A stretch of DNA of 64,000 bases from Bradyrhizobium iriomotense (GCF_018130765.1 NZ_JAFCJZ010000001.1:62001-126000); one strand, 5' to 3'; shown: positions 1 to 8,842, counted from the first letter of the stretch. Made by a program: numbers and translations. Notes: generated from the letters alone by a model not told the origin.

Positions 1-1403
1 GATCGCCGCCACGATCATCACGATCGGGAAGTGGATGAAGAACTGGACCGACGTGTAGCCGATCAGATCCTTCGACTTCAATCCGAGGATGCCGAGCAGC
101 GGCAGCATCCAGAACGGATTGATGAAGTTCGGTAGCGTCTCGGCGATGTTGTAGACCATGACGGTCCAGCCCAGATGCGCGCCGACGGCATTCGCGGCCT
201 TCATGATGTAGGGGGCTTCGATGATCCACTTGCCGCCAGCGGACGGAATGAAGAATCCGAGCACCGCGGAATAGATTCCGACCAGGAAGGAGAACACGGT
301 CGAGCTGGCGGACGCATCGACGAACCAGTGCGCGATGGTGTCCGAGAGCGTCACGCCCTTGGCGTTGGGCACCTTGGTGAGCATCTGGGCAATGCCGGCA
401 TAGAAGGGAAACTGCAGCAGCACGCCCGAGACGCTCGGCATTGCCTTGGAGAACGCCTCGAGAAGGCTGCGCGGACGCCAGTGCAGCAGGATTCCGAGGA
501 TCAGGAAGACGAAATTGTAGGTGTTCAGGCCCGACAGCGTGATGAGCGGATTGCCGGACTGGAAGGTCTGCCACAGCCAGCCGAGGGCCAGGACGACGAT
601 CAGGATCGTCAGGATCGGGCTGAACTCGAGGAAATCGCCGGGGCGGGCCGGGGCCTTGGGCTTGATCGTGTCGTCTTCGAGCGACACGCCGAGATCCTCC
701 GCGGTCTTGGTCTCGGCCGCGTTCGGCGCGGTCAGATAACAGATGACGGCCGAGAGGGCCGTGACGAGGACGGTCGTCAGCAGATTTTGCCAGGTCAGGA
801 TGGTCTCGGAAAACCCGATGACGCCGGTGATGGGCAGCAGCGAGCCCGGAATGCTGGCGGCATTGGCCTGAAGCTGTGCGGCCGACGAGGTGATGCCGAG
901 CGTGAAGCCGCAGCCGAGGCCGAGATAGCCGGCAGCTCCAGCGGCGCGATAGTCGAGCTTGATATCCGTACGCCGCGCAATTTCGCGCACCAGCAGGCCG
1001 GAAAAGATGAGGCTCAGTCCCCAATTGACCAGCGAGAGCAGAATGCTCAGGACCCCGACGAACACCACCGCGCCGCGTCCGGTCGACGGCACGGCGGCCA
1101 GCCGCCGGAGCGCGGCCGCGATGGGCGGCGACATCGCCACCACGTAGCCGCCGATCGCGACCAGAGCCATCTGCATCGTGAACGGAATGAGATTCCAGAA
1201 GCCGTCTCCGAACGCGCGGCTGACGGCAAGCGGAGATCCGCCATGCACGATCGTGCCGATCGCAATCGCGATCACGGCGATGAGGACGAAGACGTAGGCG
1301 TCCGGAAACCAGCGCTCTCCACGAGACGCTGCGAGAATCTCGCCAGCAGGTTGGCCTCGCTCGGCACATTGTCGCTAAGAGAGTCTCCGGAAACAGTGGT
1401 CAT
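1..1403 (-). pseudogene. AtoE-type short-chain fatty acid transporter, frameshifted, runs off left edge
   Basis: Read on the minus strand, the frame to the left edge encodes a polytopic membrane protein of the SCFA_trans (AtoE) family, which moves short-chain fatty acids such as acetoacetate or butyrate across the inner membrane. The ATG at 1403 gives a good N-terminus (MTTVSGDSLSDN, then ...LLARFSQRLVE) but this frame stops near 1272. The rest (...RWFPDAYVFVL onward, about 430 residues, no further stop) lies in another frame. The switch maps to a CTCTC run at 1315-1319, where removing one CT pair restores RLVERWFPDAY. Either the gene is inactivated or the read has an error; a downstream GTG start would lose part of the first membrane helix. 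It sits 53 bp after the molybdopterin oxidoreductase gene on the same strand, so probably co-transcribed. Only the last few residues should lie outside the window. Confidence 0.75.
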
Positions 1404-1456
1404 GATCAGCCCCCAATTTGGCAGTGACGGTTGTGGTTGGACGTGTTGATGCGTGG

Positions 1457-4400
1457 TCAGAGCGCGAGCGTGAGCTCCGAGAGCGGCACGGCCTGACACG
1501 TCAGGCAGTGTTCGGCCGAACTGTCGCCACTGCCGAGCTGTGCGACCTGGCCGTCGACGATGCGCATGGCGCAGCTCTCGCACTGGCCGACGCGGCAGCC
1601 GCTGGGAAGCGGCACGCCCGCGGCATGCGCGGCATCGAGCAGCGTGCCCAGCTCGGGCGACCAGACAAAGCTCGTGTCGCTGCCGGCGAGGTGAACCGTC
1701 TGCGGCGCCAGCGTCGCCGGCACCTCGGGCGGCGACGCGAAGGCTTCGGCGAAGATGTCGAAGCGAGGAAGACCGCGTTCGACGAGGCGCTCGGTCATTG
1801 TGGCCGTGAAGTCCGGCGAACCGCAGAGATAGACGAGAGGACGCCTTGAGATCAGCGGATCGAGCACCGACAAATCCGGGCGACCGGCATGGTCGTAATC
1901 CCGGTGCAACCGATCGGTCGAACGAGGCGCCGTGAACGCCGTCACGAGCTTTAGTTGCGGCAGCTGTTCTGCGAGCTCCCGCAGCCGTGTGGCGAAAGGA
2001 TGCTCATTTCCATTGCGGCACGTATAGAACAGCAGGACGTCGTTGACCCGCTCGGCCGGCGCCAGCGCCAGCAAAGCTTCGAGATGGTTCATGAACGGCG
2101 TGATGCCGATACCAGCGGCCAGAAAGATCAGAGGGCGATCTCCCTGCAAGGGCGGGGTGAAGATTCCGCCGGGGACTTCAAGGAAGACCTCGTCGCCAAC
2201 CGTGAGGCGATGGACGTACTCAGAGAGCTGGATGCCGTCGCTCGACGGCTGCTTCTTGACGGCGACGGACAGCACGTTCTCGCCGCCACTTCCGGTCAGT
2301 GAGTAGGCACGGGCGACATCGACGCCCGGCAGGCTCAGGAGGACATGTTGCCCCGGCCGGTACGCGGGAAGCGCATCGCCATCCTTTGGAGCAAGGTCGA
2401 TCGCGACGACGTCATCGGCCTCAAGGCGGACGCTCGCGACCGAGAAGGCGCGTCGTCCGGTCCAGCGGCCGCGATTGGCGGCCTGATCGCGTCGGATGTC
2501 GCAGAGCGTGGCACGCAGGGGCACCGAGCCGCTGACCGGATCGCGCCATCCGTCGCTCAACGCGTCGTTCATGTTCGAGGTCGCGGCACCGGCAGGCGGC
2601 GTGACGTTGCGTCCGAGCGGCGGACAATCTTCCCACCAGCCGAACTCGGCCAGCACAAGACGGTCGTCGAGCGCGTCGTTGAGGCGGACGCGGAGCCGGA
2701 CCTGGCCGGACGCCGTCTCGACGATCGCCCAATCGCCGTCCTCAAGCCCCCGCTGCGTTGCGAGCGTCCTGCTGATCTCTACGGCGGGATCTGGCGATTT
2801 CTTACGGAGCGATGCCACATGCCGATGCGAGCTGTGGACGAACCAGCCGCTCTTGGCGGTCGTCAGCACCAGCGGAAACCGCTCGCCCGCGGTCAACGTC
2901 ATCGGGCTCTCGGCCGGCTCGACATGGCCGGCGAGCGGCGCATAGCCATGATCGAGCATCAACTCGGAATAGATCTCCACGCGCCGCGTCGGTGTCGCGA
3001 AGCCCGCGATCGTTCCGTCGCTCCTCTTGTCGGCGTATTTTTCGTGGTGAAACGGCTGCGGAAAGCGCATGCCCTCTGGTCGCTTGCGCAACTCCCCTAC
3101 GGTGATGCCGAGCGGCGCGAGTTGATAATTCCAGCCGGCGCGGATGTCGCCGCCGAAGAATTGCGCCGCCATGCCCATGCGCAGCGCCAGTTCGGCGACG
3201 ATCTCGTAGTCTGGCTTACTCTCGCCGTGCCGGGGCAACATCTGCGGCCGGAACTGGATCGTCTCGACGGCCTCCTGCGTGATCTCGAAGCCGATCTTCA
3301 GCGCATCTCGTTCCCAGGGCATGCCGGCGGGCAGCACGATGTCGGCATTCTCGGCCGTGGGGTTCATGAACATGTCGACATGCACATGGAAGTCGAGCGC
3401 GCGCAGTGCCTCGCGATTGCGCGAGGAATGTCCCTGCGACACCACGAAGTTCGTGCCGAAGCTCATCAGCGCGTTGACGCGATAGGGCTCTGCCTTGAGG
3501 ACCGCGCGGCTGAAATCGCGCGCTGTGATCCATCCGCGGCTGGGCGGGCCGAGCGGCAATTCGTCGAGCCCCAGTGCCTTTGCCTTCTGTCCTGGCGGCA
3601 GCAGGCCGATGTCGTTGACCGTGCGTGTCGGCGGCGGGACCGGCCAGACATTGCCTCCCGGCCGGTCGCACGCGCCGGTGAGGGCGTAGAGGGTCGCAAT
3701 CGCACGCTCGGTTGCAGTCGCGTTGGTGTGCTGGCCGACGCCAGTCCACGAATGATAGGCGAGCTTCGGACTGTTTTCGAACAGCGCGCAGAACGCGGCG
3801 ACTTTCGATTCATCCAGCCAGGTCGTCGCGGCGACATTGGACATCGTGTAGGGAGCGGCCTCAGTGGCGAGGCGTGAGAAAGCGGTTCTCGCGGCAATCA
3901 CGCGGCCGTCCACGCCATCGAGCGTCGCTTCGGCATCGAGCGTGCAGGTCGCCGGATCAAGCGTCTCGGCGCGCGGATCGTGCGGCTGCGCCTTGCCGGA
4001 TCGGTCCAGCACGGCGAACGCTTCCGGCGGCTGATCCGGCCACAGCTCGTTCGCGCGGACAAAACGTCCGGTCTGCGTGTCGACGAGAAACGGGCCGTTC
4101 GTCCAGCGCGTCACGAAAGCCGCATCGAACGTGCCGGTCGAGATGAGATGCCGGATCGCCGCCATCGCGAGAGCGCCGTCGGCCCCGGGACGGATGCGCA
4201 GCCAGAGATCGGCCTGCTGTCCCGATCCGTTCGGCTTGGGGTCGACGACGGCCACGCGCGCGCCGCGGCGGCGCGCGTCCGCGACGCGGGTCGCCTGCGC
4301 AAGCCAGGTCCGCGCCGGATTGTGTCCCCACAGCACGATGACGTCCGCTCTGTCGTAATCGGGGAAGCCGATCCCGCGACCGAACGTCAGCGCGTGCGCG

Positions 4401-4843
4401 AAATCCTTGTGCCAGCCGCAGACCTCGACGGCGTAGATCAGATTGGGGCTGCCGAAGCACCGGATGAACCGCTCGACCCATTCGAAGCTGTCGACCATGG
4501 GTGTGCCGCTCGGCGTCGTGACGGCGAAGGCGACGGATTCCGCGCCCGCGGTGCTGCGGATCCGACCGAGCTTCTCGGCGGTCTCGCCGAGGGCTTCGTC
4601 CCAGGAAATCTGCACCCAGCCCGGATCGGCGGCGTCGCGCGGCGCGGTGCGGCGGAGTGGGTGGGTCAGGCGGCGCGGGCTATGCACCATCTCGGGCGCG
4701 GCGCGGCCCTTCGAGCAAAGCGCGCCGCCGGTCGGGTGCCCTGGCGCATTCTCCACCGCGACCATGCGGCCGTTCTCGACGACGGTCGTGGAACCGCATC
4801 GCGAACGGCAGAGAGTGCAATAGCCGGGATAGCGTTCCGCCAT
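1457..4843 (-). CDS. Molybdopterin oxidoreductase fused to FAD/NAD reductase and 2Fe-2S ferredoxin domain
   Basis: A 1128-residue, apparently soluble redox enzyme. Residues 1-60 hold a 4Fe-4S motif (C9, C12, C16, C43), followed by a molybdopterin oxidoreductase domain to about 600 and a dinucleotide-binding C-terminal Mo domain to about 730. C142 in VCGWHKDFA is the likely molybdenum ligand. The remainder resembles phthalate-dioxygenase-reductase modules: an FAD site with RAYSLTGSGG, a NAD site with LAAGIGITPF, and a plant-type 2Fe-2S domain with C1083, C1088, C1091 and C1113/C1116. The fusion suggests NAD(P)H-coupled oxidation or reduction of a small substrate in one polypeptide. The substrate cannot be read from the sequence. 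No Tat signal is seen. It lies upstream of the AtoE-like gene and divergent from a GntR regulator, so a carboxylate-linked role is possible but inferred. Confidence 0.88.
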   Translation of the reverse strand: MAERYPGYCTLCRSRCGSTTVVENGRMVAVENAPGHPTGGALCSKGRAAPEMVHSPRRLTHPLRRTAPRDAADPGWVQISWDEALGETAEKLGRIRSTAGAESVAFAVTTPSGTPMVDSFEWVERFIRCFGSPNLIYAVEVCGWHKDFAHALTFGRGIGFPDYDRADVIVLWGHNPARTWLAQATRVADARRRGARVAVVDPKPNGSGQQADLWLRIRPGADGALAMAAIRHLISTGTFDAAFVTRWTNGPFLVDTQTGRFVRANELWPDQPPEAFAVLDRSGKAQPHDPRAETLDPATCTLDAEATLDGVDGRVIAARTAFSRLATEAAPYTMSNVAATTWLDESKVAAFCALFENSPKLAYHSWTGVGQHTNATATERAIATLYALTGACDRPGGNVWPVPPPTRTVNDIGLLPPGQKAKALGLDELPLGPPSRGWITARDFSRAVLKAEPYRVNALMSFGTNFVVSQGHSSRNREALRALDFHVHVDMFMNPTAENADIVLPAGMPWERDALKIGFEITQEAVETIQFRPQMLPRHGESKPDYEIVAELALRMGMAAQFFGGDIRAGWNYQLAPLGITVGELRKRPEGMRFPQPFHHEKYADKRSDGTIAGFATPTRRVEIYSELMLDHGYAPLAGHVEPAESPMTLTAGERFPLVLTTAKSGWFVHSSHRHVASLRKKSPDPAVEISRTLATQRGLEDGDWAIVETASGQVRLRVRLNDALDDRLVLAEFGWWEDCPPLGRNVTPPAGAATSNMNDALSDGWRDPVSGSVPLRATLCDIRRDQAANRGRWTGRRAFSVASVRLEADDVVAIDLAPKDGDALPAYRPGQHVLLSLPGVDVARAYSLTGSGGENVLSVAVKKQPSSDGIQLSEYVHRLTVGDEVFLEVPGGIFTPPLQGDRPLIFLAAGIGITPFMNHLEALLALAPAERVNDVLLFYTCRNGNEHPFATRLRELAEQLPQLKLVTAFTAPRSTDRLHRDYDHAGRPDLSVLDPLISRRPLVYLCGSPDFTATMTERLVERGLPRFDIFAEAFASPPEVPATLAPQTVHLAGSDTSFVWSPELGTLLDAAHAAGVPLPSGCRVGQCESCAMRIVDGQVAQLGSGDSSAEHCLTCQAVPLSELTLAL

Positions 4844-4856
4844 GGACAGTCCAAGA

Positions 4857-4881
4857 GTAGCGCATTAGAGTAACGCGCTAC
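4857..4881. promoter_or_regulatory. Inverted repeat in divergent promoter region, candidate GntR operator
   Basis: GTAGCGC at 4857-4863 and GCGCTAC at 4875-4881 form a perfect 7-bp inverted repeat with an 11-bp AT-richer spacer. It lies 14 bp upstream of the oxidoreductase start and about 90 bp upstream of the GntR start. The position between a regulator and its divergent neighbour suggests an autoregulatory operator; binding is inferred. Confidence 0.45.
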
Positions 4882-4968
4882 ATGCTTCGTCGAGGGCCCT
4901 GTCATGTCAAGTGCATTCTTTGAGCGGTGCTGATAGATCGGGCGGCAAGCGACTGGGGCGGAGGAGAC

Positions 4969-5661
4969 ATGGACCAGAATCTGCGCGAGCAGGTTGTGCA
5001 GCAGGTGCGCGCGGAGATTATTTCCGGTCAGAGCATGCCGGGCACGATGTATTCGGTGCCGACCCTGGCGGCGAGCCTTGGCGTATCGACGACCCCCGTG
5101 CGGGAGGCGCTCCTGGAGCTGTCTCGGAGCGGGTTGATCGAGCCCGTGCGCAACCGGGGCTTCAAGGTGGTCGAACCGACCCTGATGGAGCTTCGCAATC
5201 TGTTCGATCTGCGTGAGGTTCTCGAACTCCACGCTGCAACCCTGGTTGCGCGGAAGCCGGAGAAGGATCTGAGCGAACTCATTCCCTGGGCCGAGGACAT
5301 CGCGCGCGCGGTCCGGACCGAGGACATGAAACTCTACATCGAGGCTGATCGAAGCTTTCACCAACTGCTGACGGCTGCCGCCGACAATCCGCGGCTGACC
5401 GAGATGGTGATGGGATTGCGCGATCAGATGCGCCTCTACGGCATCAATTCGCGCGCGGGCCTTGCCCGGCAGAATGACTCCGCAACGGAGCACTTCCAGA
5501 TCATCGAACTGGCGAGCGCTGGAAAAGAGGAGGCGCTGACGAACCTTCTGCGCCACCACATCAGGGCCTGGGAGCCGATCTTCGTTGAAGCGCTCTCCCA
5601 GGTCGGCGCTGGGCGCGAGCCGATTGCTGCCGCACGCAAGCGGCAGCTCTCGACGACTTAG
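4969..5661 (+). CDS. GntR family transcriptional regulator, FCD domain
   Basis: A 230-residue regulator. Residues 1-65 form the GntR winged helix (VQQVRAEIISGQ, then SLGVSTTPVREALLELSRSGL). Residues about 75-205 form an all-helical FCD effector domain with the typical EADRSFHQLLTAAADNPRL stretch, where Asp and His residues usually hold a metal that helps bind a carboxylate effector. The ATG at 4969 is preferred over one at 4927 because GGAGGAG lies just upstream with correct spacing and homologues begin close to the winged helix. It is divergent from the molybdopterin oxidoreductase operon and probably represses it. FCD regulators commonly respond to small organic acids, which fits a short-chain fatty acid transporter in the target operon. 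Confidence 0.9.
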   Translation: MDQNLREQVVQQVRAEIISGQSMPGTMYSVPTLAASLGVSTTPVREALLELSRSGLIEPVRNRGFKVVEPTLMELRNLFDLREVLELHAATLVARKPEKDLSELIPWAEDIARAVRTEDMKLYIEADRSFHQLLTAAADNPRLTEMVMGLRDQMRLYGINSRAGLARQNDSATEHFQIIELASAGKEEALTNLLRHHIRAWEPIFVEALSQVGAGREPIAAARKRQLSTT

Positions 5662-5668
5662 GCCGAGC

Positions 5669-6529
5669 TCAGTTCACCCGCGTCCAGGTCTGGCCGCCGC
5701 AGAACATGCCGCCGAAGGCGCAGCCCTGCACGCGCAGCCGGTCGGTGCCCTTCATCGCGATCGTGGAATCGTAGGTCGAGCCGGAGTTGGGATCGAGGAT
5801 GCGGCCGGACCATTTCTGGTCCTTGCCGGGCTTCATGTTGATCAGAACCTGCTCGCCGTTCTGGTTCGACTTGCTGTCGACCGAATAGCCGCAGAGATTG
5901 CTGCCGCATTGCTCGATGCGGACCTTGCCTTCCTTCTCCTCGGTGAGCCAGACGCCGAGCGGTGAATTGAGATCACGCGTGGGCGCGGCTGCGGGAGCCG
6001 GGGGAGCGACGGCGGCTGACTGGACCGGCGCGGGCGCAGGTGGCGGAGCGGGGGGCGCCACGGTAACAGCGGCTGGCGGTGCGGCCGGTGCCGCGGGAGC
6101 TGCCTGCTGCTCCACAGGAGCTGGTGGCGGTGCGGGCGGAGGCGCGACAGCCGTAGCGGCCGGCGCAGCAGTGGCGGTTGCCGGCGGCGGCGGAGCCGGT
6201 GGCGCGGGAGGCGGTGCGGCCACGACGGGCGCGGGAGCCTGCACGGCTGCGGGAGGTGCTGCTGCGGCTGCCGGCGGAGGCGCCGGTGCGGCCGGCGTTT
6301 GCGGCTCGACCGTCGCTTGCTGCGGCACCTGCTGGCCCGGGCTTGTCTCGTTCTTCTTGGCCTTCTTGGCCTTGCCCTGGCCCGTGTTGTCGTACACGCC
6401 GGGAATCTGCACCGTGCCGCGGTCCGGATCGATGCGGATGGTGCGCCCGCCATATTCGAAGGTGTACTGCGCTTGCGCAGCGGTGCTCGCCAACAAAAGG
6501 AATGCGGCCGTGGCCAACAGCTTCCTCAT
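5669..6529 (-). CDS. DUF2147 envelope protein with long Pro/Ala linker
   Basis: A 286-residue exported protein. Residues 1-20 form a signal peptide ending AAQAQ. A short basic segment (KAKKAKKN) follows near residue 53, then about 130 residues very rich in proline and alanine with Val and Gln. The C-terminal 100 residues (PLGVWLTEEKEGKVRIEQCG ... GQTWTRVN) match the DUF2147 beta-barrel-like domain, with the usual paired cysteines around CGSNLCG and CAFGGMFCGG. The linker may span periplasm or peptidoglycan. AGGAG stands 7 bp before the ATG. It converges closely with the GntR gene (stops 7 bp apart). The function of DUF2147 proteins is unknown. Confidence 0.85.
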   Translation of the reverse strand: MRKLLATAAFLLLASTAAQAQYTFEYGGRTIRIDPDRGTVQIPGVYDNTGQGKAKKAKKNETSPGQQVPQQATVEPQTPAAPAPPPAAAAAPPAAVQAPAPVVAAPPPAPPAPPPPATATAAPAATAVAPPPAPPPAPVEQQAAPAAPAAPPAAVTVAPPAPPPAPAPVQSAAVAPPAPAAAPTRDLNSPLGVWLTEEKEGKVRIEQCGSNLCGYSVDSKSNQNGEQVLINMKPGKDQKWSGRILDPNSGSTYDSTIAMKGTDRLRVQGCAFGGMFCGGQTWTRVN

Positions 6530-6590
6530 TTCGCATCTCCTGAACAGATGGTCCCCGCACCAACGCTTACGCGCCGGCTCGATCGCAAAA

Positions 6591-6606
6591 AGTGATCTAG
6601 ATCACT
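6591..6606. promoter_or_regulatory. 16-bp perfect palindrome, Crp/Fnr-like site
   Basis: AGTGATCTAGATCACT is a perfect palindrome 61 bp upstream of the DUF2147 start. It matches the Crp layout GTGA-N6-TCAC and differs from the FixK/FNR layout TTGAT-N4-ATCAA only at the outer base of each half. A Crp/Fnr-family regulator is a reasonable inference; which one cannot be told. Confidence 0.45.
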
Positions 6607-6775
6607 GTCGTCCGTATGAGTCGTGCTCCGGCAGGTTCCGGTTCAATGCGCCGGGAACCCGTCCACAATTTGGCCGACGCAAGCGACAGGAAGACGCGGC
6701 TGGGCCTCGTGCCGAGGAGATCGGAACGAGGCGCCAGAGTCCAGTATTGACGCGTTTTGAGCGAGCCGGAACGGC

Positions 6776-7570
6776 CTAGTCGAACCAGGCAGCGTAGATC
6801 TTCTTGTAGCTGCCGTCTTCCATGGAAATGTGCAGCCACTGGTCGACAAACGCCTTGAGCGCCGTGTCGCGCTGCAGCCAATAGGCCTTCTCGGAGAAGT
6901 CGAACGGCTTGTCCGGATGCACCGCGCAGAGCACGCCTTGATGCTGTTTCTGCTGGTAGCGTGTCTCGGAGGCGTCCGTCATCATCAGGTCGGCATTGCC
7001 CTTGGCGATCTCGTCGAAGATCACGGTGTTGTCGGGGAATACGGTGATCTCGGCGTCCTTGATGTTGGCGCGTGCGAAGCGTTCGTTGGTGCCGCCGGGA
7101 TTGACGATGACGCGGGTGCCCTTCTTGTCGATATCGGGAAGCGTCTGGTACTTGCCGACATCGGCGCAGCGCGCGATGGGCGTCTTGCCCTCGCGCATGA
7201 TCGGCGTCGTGAACAAGCCCTTCTTCTGCCGGTCGAGCGTCACCGATACCCCGCCCATGGCGATGTCGAACTGGTCGGCCTCGAAATCCTTCATCAGCTT
7301 CGGCCAGGCCGTCGGCACGAATTCGACCTTGACGCCGAGCGCCTTGCCGAGTGCCTCCGCCATGTCGACGTCGAAGCCAGAGAACTGCTGCGTGGCCTTG
7401 TCCAGATAGGTGAAGGGCTTGTAGTCGCCGGTCATGCCGACGCGCAGCGTGCCGCGCTTGATGATCTCGTCGAGGCGCGAGGGCGCCGCCTGCTGGGCGT
7501 GGGCCGAAAGGTTCATCAGCAGCGCCACGGCCAAAGCCGCCAAAACTCGAACGGATATTCGAACGGTCAT
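6776..7570 (-). CDS. Periplasmic cyclohexadienyl dehydratase-like (PheC-type) solute-binding-fold protein
   Basis: A 264-residue protein with a signal peptide (MTVRISVRVLAAL ... SAHAQQ) and a SBP_bac_3 fold. The sequence follows periplasmic cyclohexadienyl/arogenate dehydratase PheC: GMTGDYKPFTYLD, GGVSVTLDRQKK, VNPGGTNERFARAN, MMTDASETRYQQKQH and HPDKPFDFSEKAYWL. PheC converts prephenate to phenylpyruvate or arogenate to phenylalanine in the periplasm. The frame stays open to 7924, but the ATG at 7570 begins the signal peptide, so earlier starts are rejected. No ABC permease or ATPase is adjacent, which supports an enzyme over a transport role. The alternative is an orphan amino-acid-binding protein. 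Confidence 0.72.
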   Translation of the reverse strand: MTVRISVRVLAALAVALLMNLSAHAQQAAPSRLDEIIKRGTLRVGMTGDYKPFTYLDKATQQFSGFDVDMAEALGKALGVKVEFVPTAWPKLMKDFEADQFDIAMGGVSVTLDRQKKGLFTTPIMREGKTPIARCADVGKYQTLPDIDKKGTRVIVNPGGTNERFARANIKDAEITVFPDNTVIFDEIAKGNADLMMTDASETRYQQKQHQGVLCAVHPDKPFDFSEKAYWLQRDTALKAFVDQWLHISMEDGSYKKIYAAWFD

Positions 7571-7589
7571 CTCTTTTCCACCCATGCCC

Positions 7590-7609
7590 GAGCTGTCATT
7601 GTACAGCTC
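7590..7609. promoter_or_regulatory. Inverted repeat in divergent intergenic region
   Basis: GAGCTGT (7590-7596) and ACAGCTC (7603-7609) form a perfect 7-bp inverted repeat with a 6-bp spacer, 20 bp upstream of the PheC-like start and 64 bp upstream of the DUF1993 gene. It could be an operator for either gene; no regulator is adjacent. Confidence 0.3.
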
Positions 7610-7672
7610 CTCCGACCTGGATTTAGACCAGATGCCCGTCGCTGGCGAGGCGGAATTGAAAGGAAGCTTGGG

Positions 7673-8182
7673 GTGACGATTTCGATGTACGAGGCCTCGG
7701 TCGGCCTCTTCGTGCCGTATCTGCGCAACCTGTCCGCGCTGCTGGACAAGGGCGTGGCCTATGCCGAAAGGCGCAAATTCGACCCGGCCGTTCTGCTCGG
7801 CATGCGGCTGGCGCCGAACATGTACGATCTCGCGCAGCAGGTGGGCGAGGCCTGCCGCCACGCCACGGTCACCTCGGCCTTGCTGGCAGGTCGCGAACCG
7901 GTCGCGTTGCCGGCGCTGGAGCACGACATGGCCGGCCTACAGGCGCGGATCGCGACGTCGCTTGAATTCATCGAGAGCCTGCCGCACGCCGAGATCGACG
8001 CGGCTGCGGAACGAAAGGTCGTCTGGAGGCTGAAGGACGGGACCGAGCTGCCCTTTACCGGGCGGACGCTGCTGCTCATCAACTGCATTCCGCAGTTCTT
8101 CTTTCACGTCACGACGGCCTACGACCTGTTACGGCACGCAGGCGTCGAGCTCGTGAAGAAGGATTTCCTCGGGAGGAAGTAA
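7673..8182 (+). CDS. DUF1993 family protein
   Basis: A 169-residue helical protein beginning (GTG start) with TISMYEASVGLFVPYLRNLSALLDKG, the typical opening of DUF1993 (DinB-like four-helix fold). Near the end, QFFFHVTTAYDLLRHAGVELVKKDFLG matches the conserved C-terminal helix. The GTG at 7673 is chosen because AGGAAG precedes it at good spacing and relatives start at this point; an ATG at 7685 is the alternative. No enzymatic role is established for the family. It is divergent from the PheC-like gene. Confidence 0.8.
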   Translation: MTISMYEASVGLFVPYLRNLSALLDKGVAYAERRKFDPAVLLGMRLAPNMYDLAQQVGEACRHATVTSALLAGREPVALPALEHDMAGLQARIATSLEFIESLPHAEIDAAAERKVVWRLKDGTELPFTGRTLLLINCIPQFFFHVTTAYDLLRHAGVELVKKDFLGRK

Positions 8183-8184
8183 TC

Positions 8185-8673
8185 CTAGGCTTCGCCCCTG
8201 CGCTCGTAATCGGCGAGCGAGCTGCGGCCGGCGATCTCGCTGCGCAGCTCTTCGAAGCGCCGATGTGCCTCGTGCTCGTGCGCGTCGACGAAATGCACCG
8301 CGGCTTCACCCGTCATCGGGCCGCTGATCACGGGCGCTGACTGCTCGCCGATGGTCTCGTGGACGTAGTACTGGCCGTCGTCGCCACGATGAACCGTCCA
8401 TTTGAGACGGATCGCCACCATCGGCCCGGGGCCGACCTTGCTGTAGCCGTCGGCATCGGTGTGCTCCGGCACCAGCGGCTGTTCCTCCACCACGGGATGT
8501 TCGTGCTCGGCGACCACAGGATGCTCGTCAGCGGCCGCCGGATGTTCGTCGGCGACCGGCTCCTCGTCGGCAGCCGCCGTCTCGGTATCGCGGACGACGA
8601 GAACGGGCTCGGGGTGCTCCAGGATGCTGGCGATGGTCGCCAGCGCATGGTCGGTCGGGTCGATCTCTGACAA
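8185..8673 (-). CDS. Acidic hypothetical protein with DEHP-rich repeats
   Basis: A 162-residue soluble protein of unknown function. Residues 36-75 are acidic and contain degenerate repeats around DEHPAAADEHPVV and EHEHPVVEEQP, probably disordered. The C-terminal 90 residues (PMVAIRLKWTVHRGDDGQYYVHE ...) look folded, ending in a charged helix. Translation appears to start at TTG (8673): a strong GGAGG lies 7 bp upstream, whereas the nearby ATG is out of frame. It converges with the DUF1993 gene, the two stops being 2 bp apart. I do not recognise a family. Confidence 0.65.
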   Translation of the reverse strand: MSEIDPTDHALATIASILEHPEPVLVVRDTETAAADEEPVADEHPAAADEHPVVAEHEHPVVEEQPLVPEHTDADGYSKVGPGPMVAIRLKWTVHRGDDGQYYVHETIGEQSAPVISGPMTGEAAVHFVDAHEHEAHRRFEELRSEIAGRSSLADYERRGEA

Positions 8674-8781
8674 GGGTCCATCCTCCAGCTCGACGCGGCC
8701 GGCAAGTCTGTCCCACTGCCGCCGCGGTCGGGAACATTAGGCGCGTTTGATTAAGGCTGAGTTGGGGCTCGATCTGCACCA

Positions 8782-8832
8782 AAATGGGACGCTTTCTGGC
8801 GTCCCGAAGGCGGGCGGAGGGGGCCGCCCGCC
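8782..8832 (-). terminator. Tandem-hairpin terminator of the carbohydrate ABC operon
   Basis: On the minus strand, 10 bp after the dehydrogenase stop codon, a perfect 9-bp stem (GGCGGGCGG at 8809-8817 with CCGCCCGCC at 8824-8832) is followed by a second stem (GGGACG at 8786-8791 with CGTCCC at 8800-8805) and then ATTTTGG. The second stem plus T-run is the better intrinsic terminator. Confidence 0.7.
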
Positions 8833-8842
8833 GAAGATCGGC

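Noticed and set aside
175..1449. Long plus-strand open frame
   Set aside because: It is antisense to the AtoE-type gene, Arg/Asp/Gln/Gly-rich without hydrophobic core, typical of GC-rich shadow coding.
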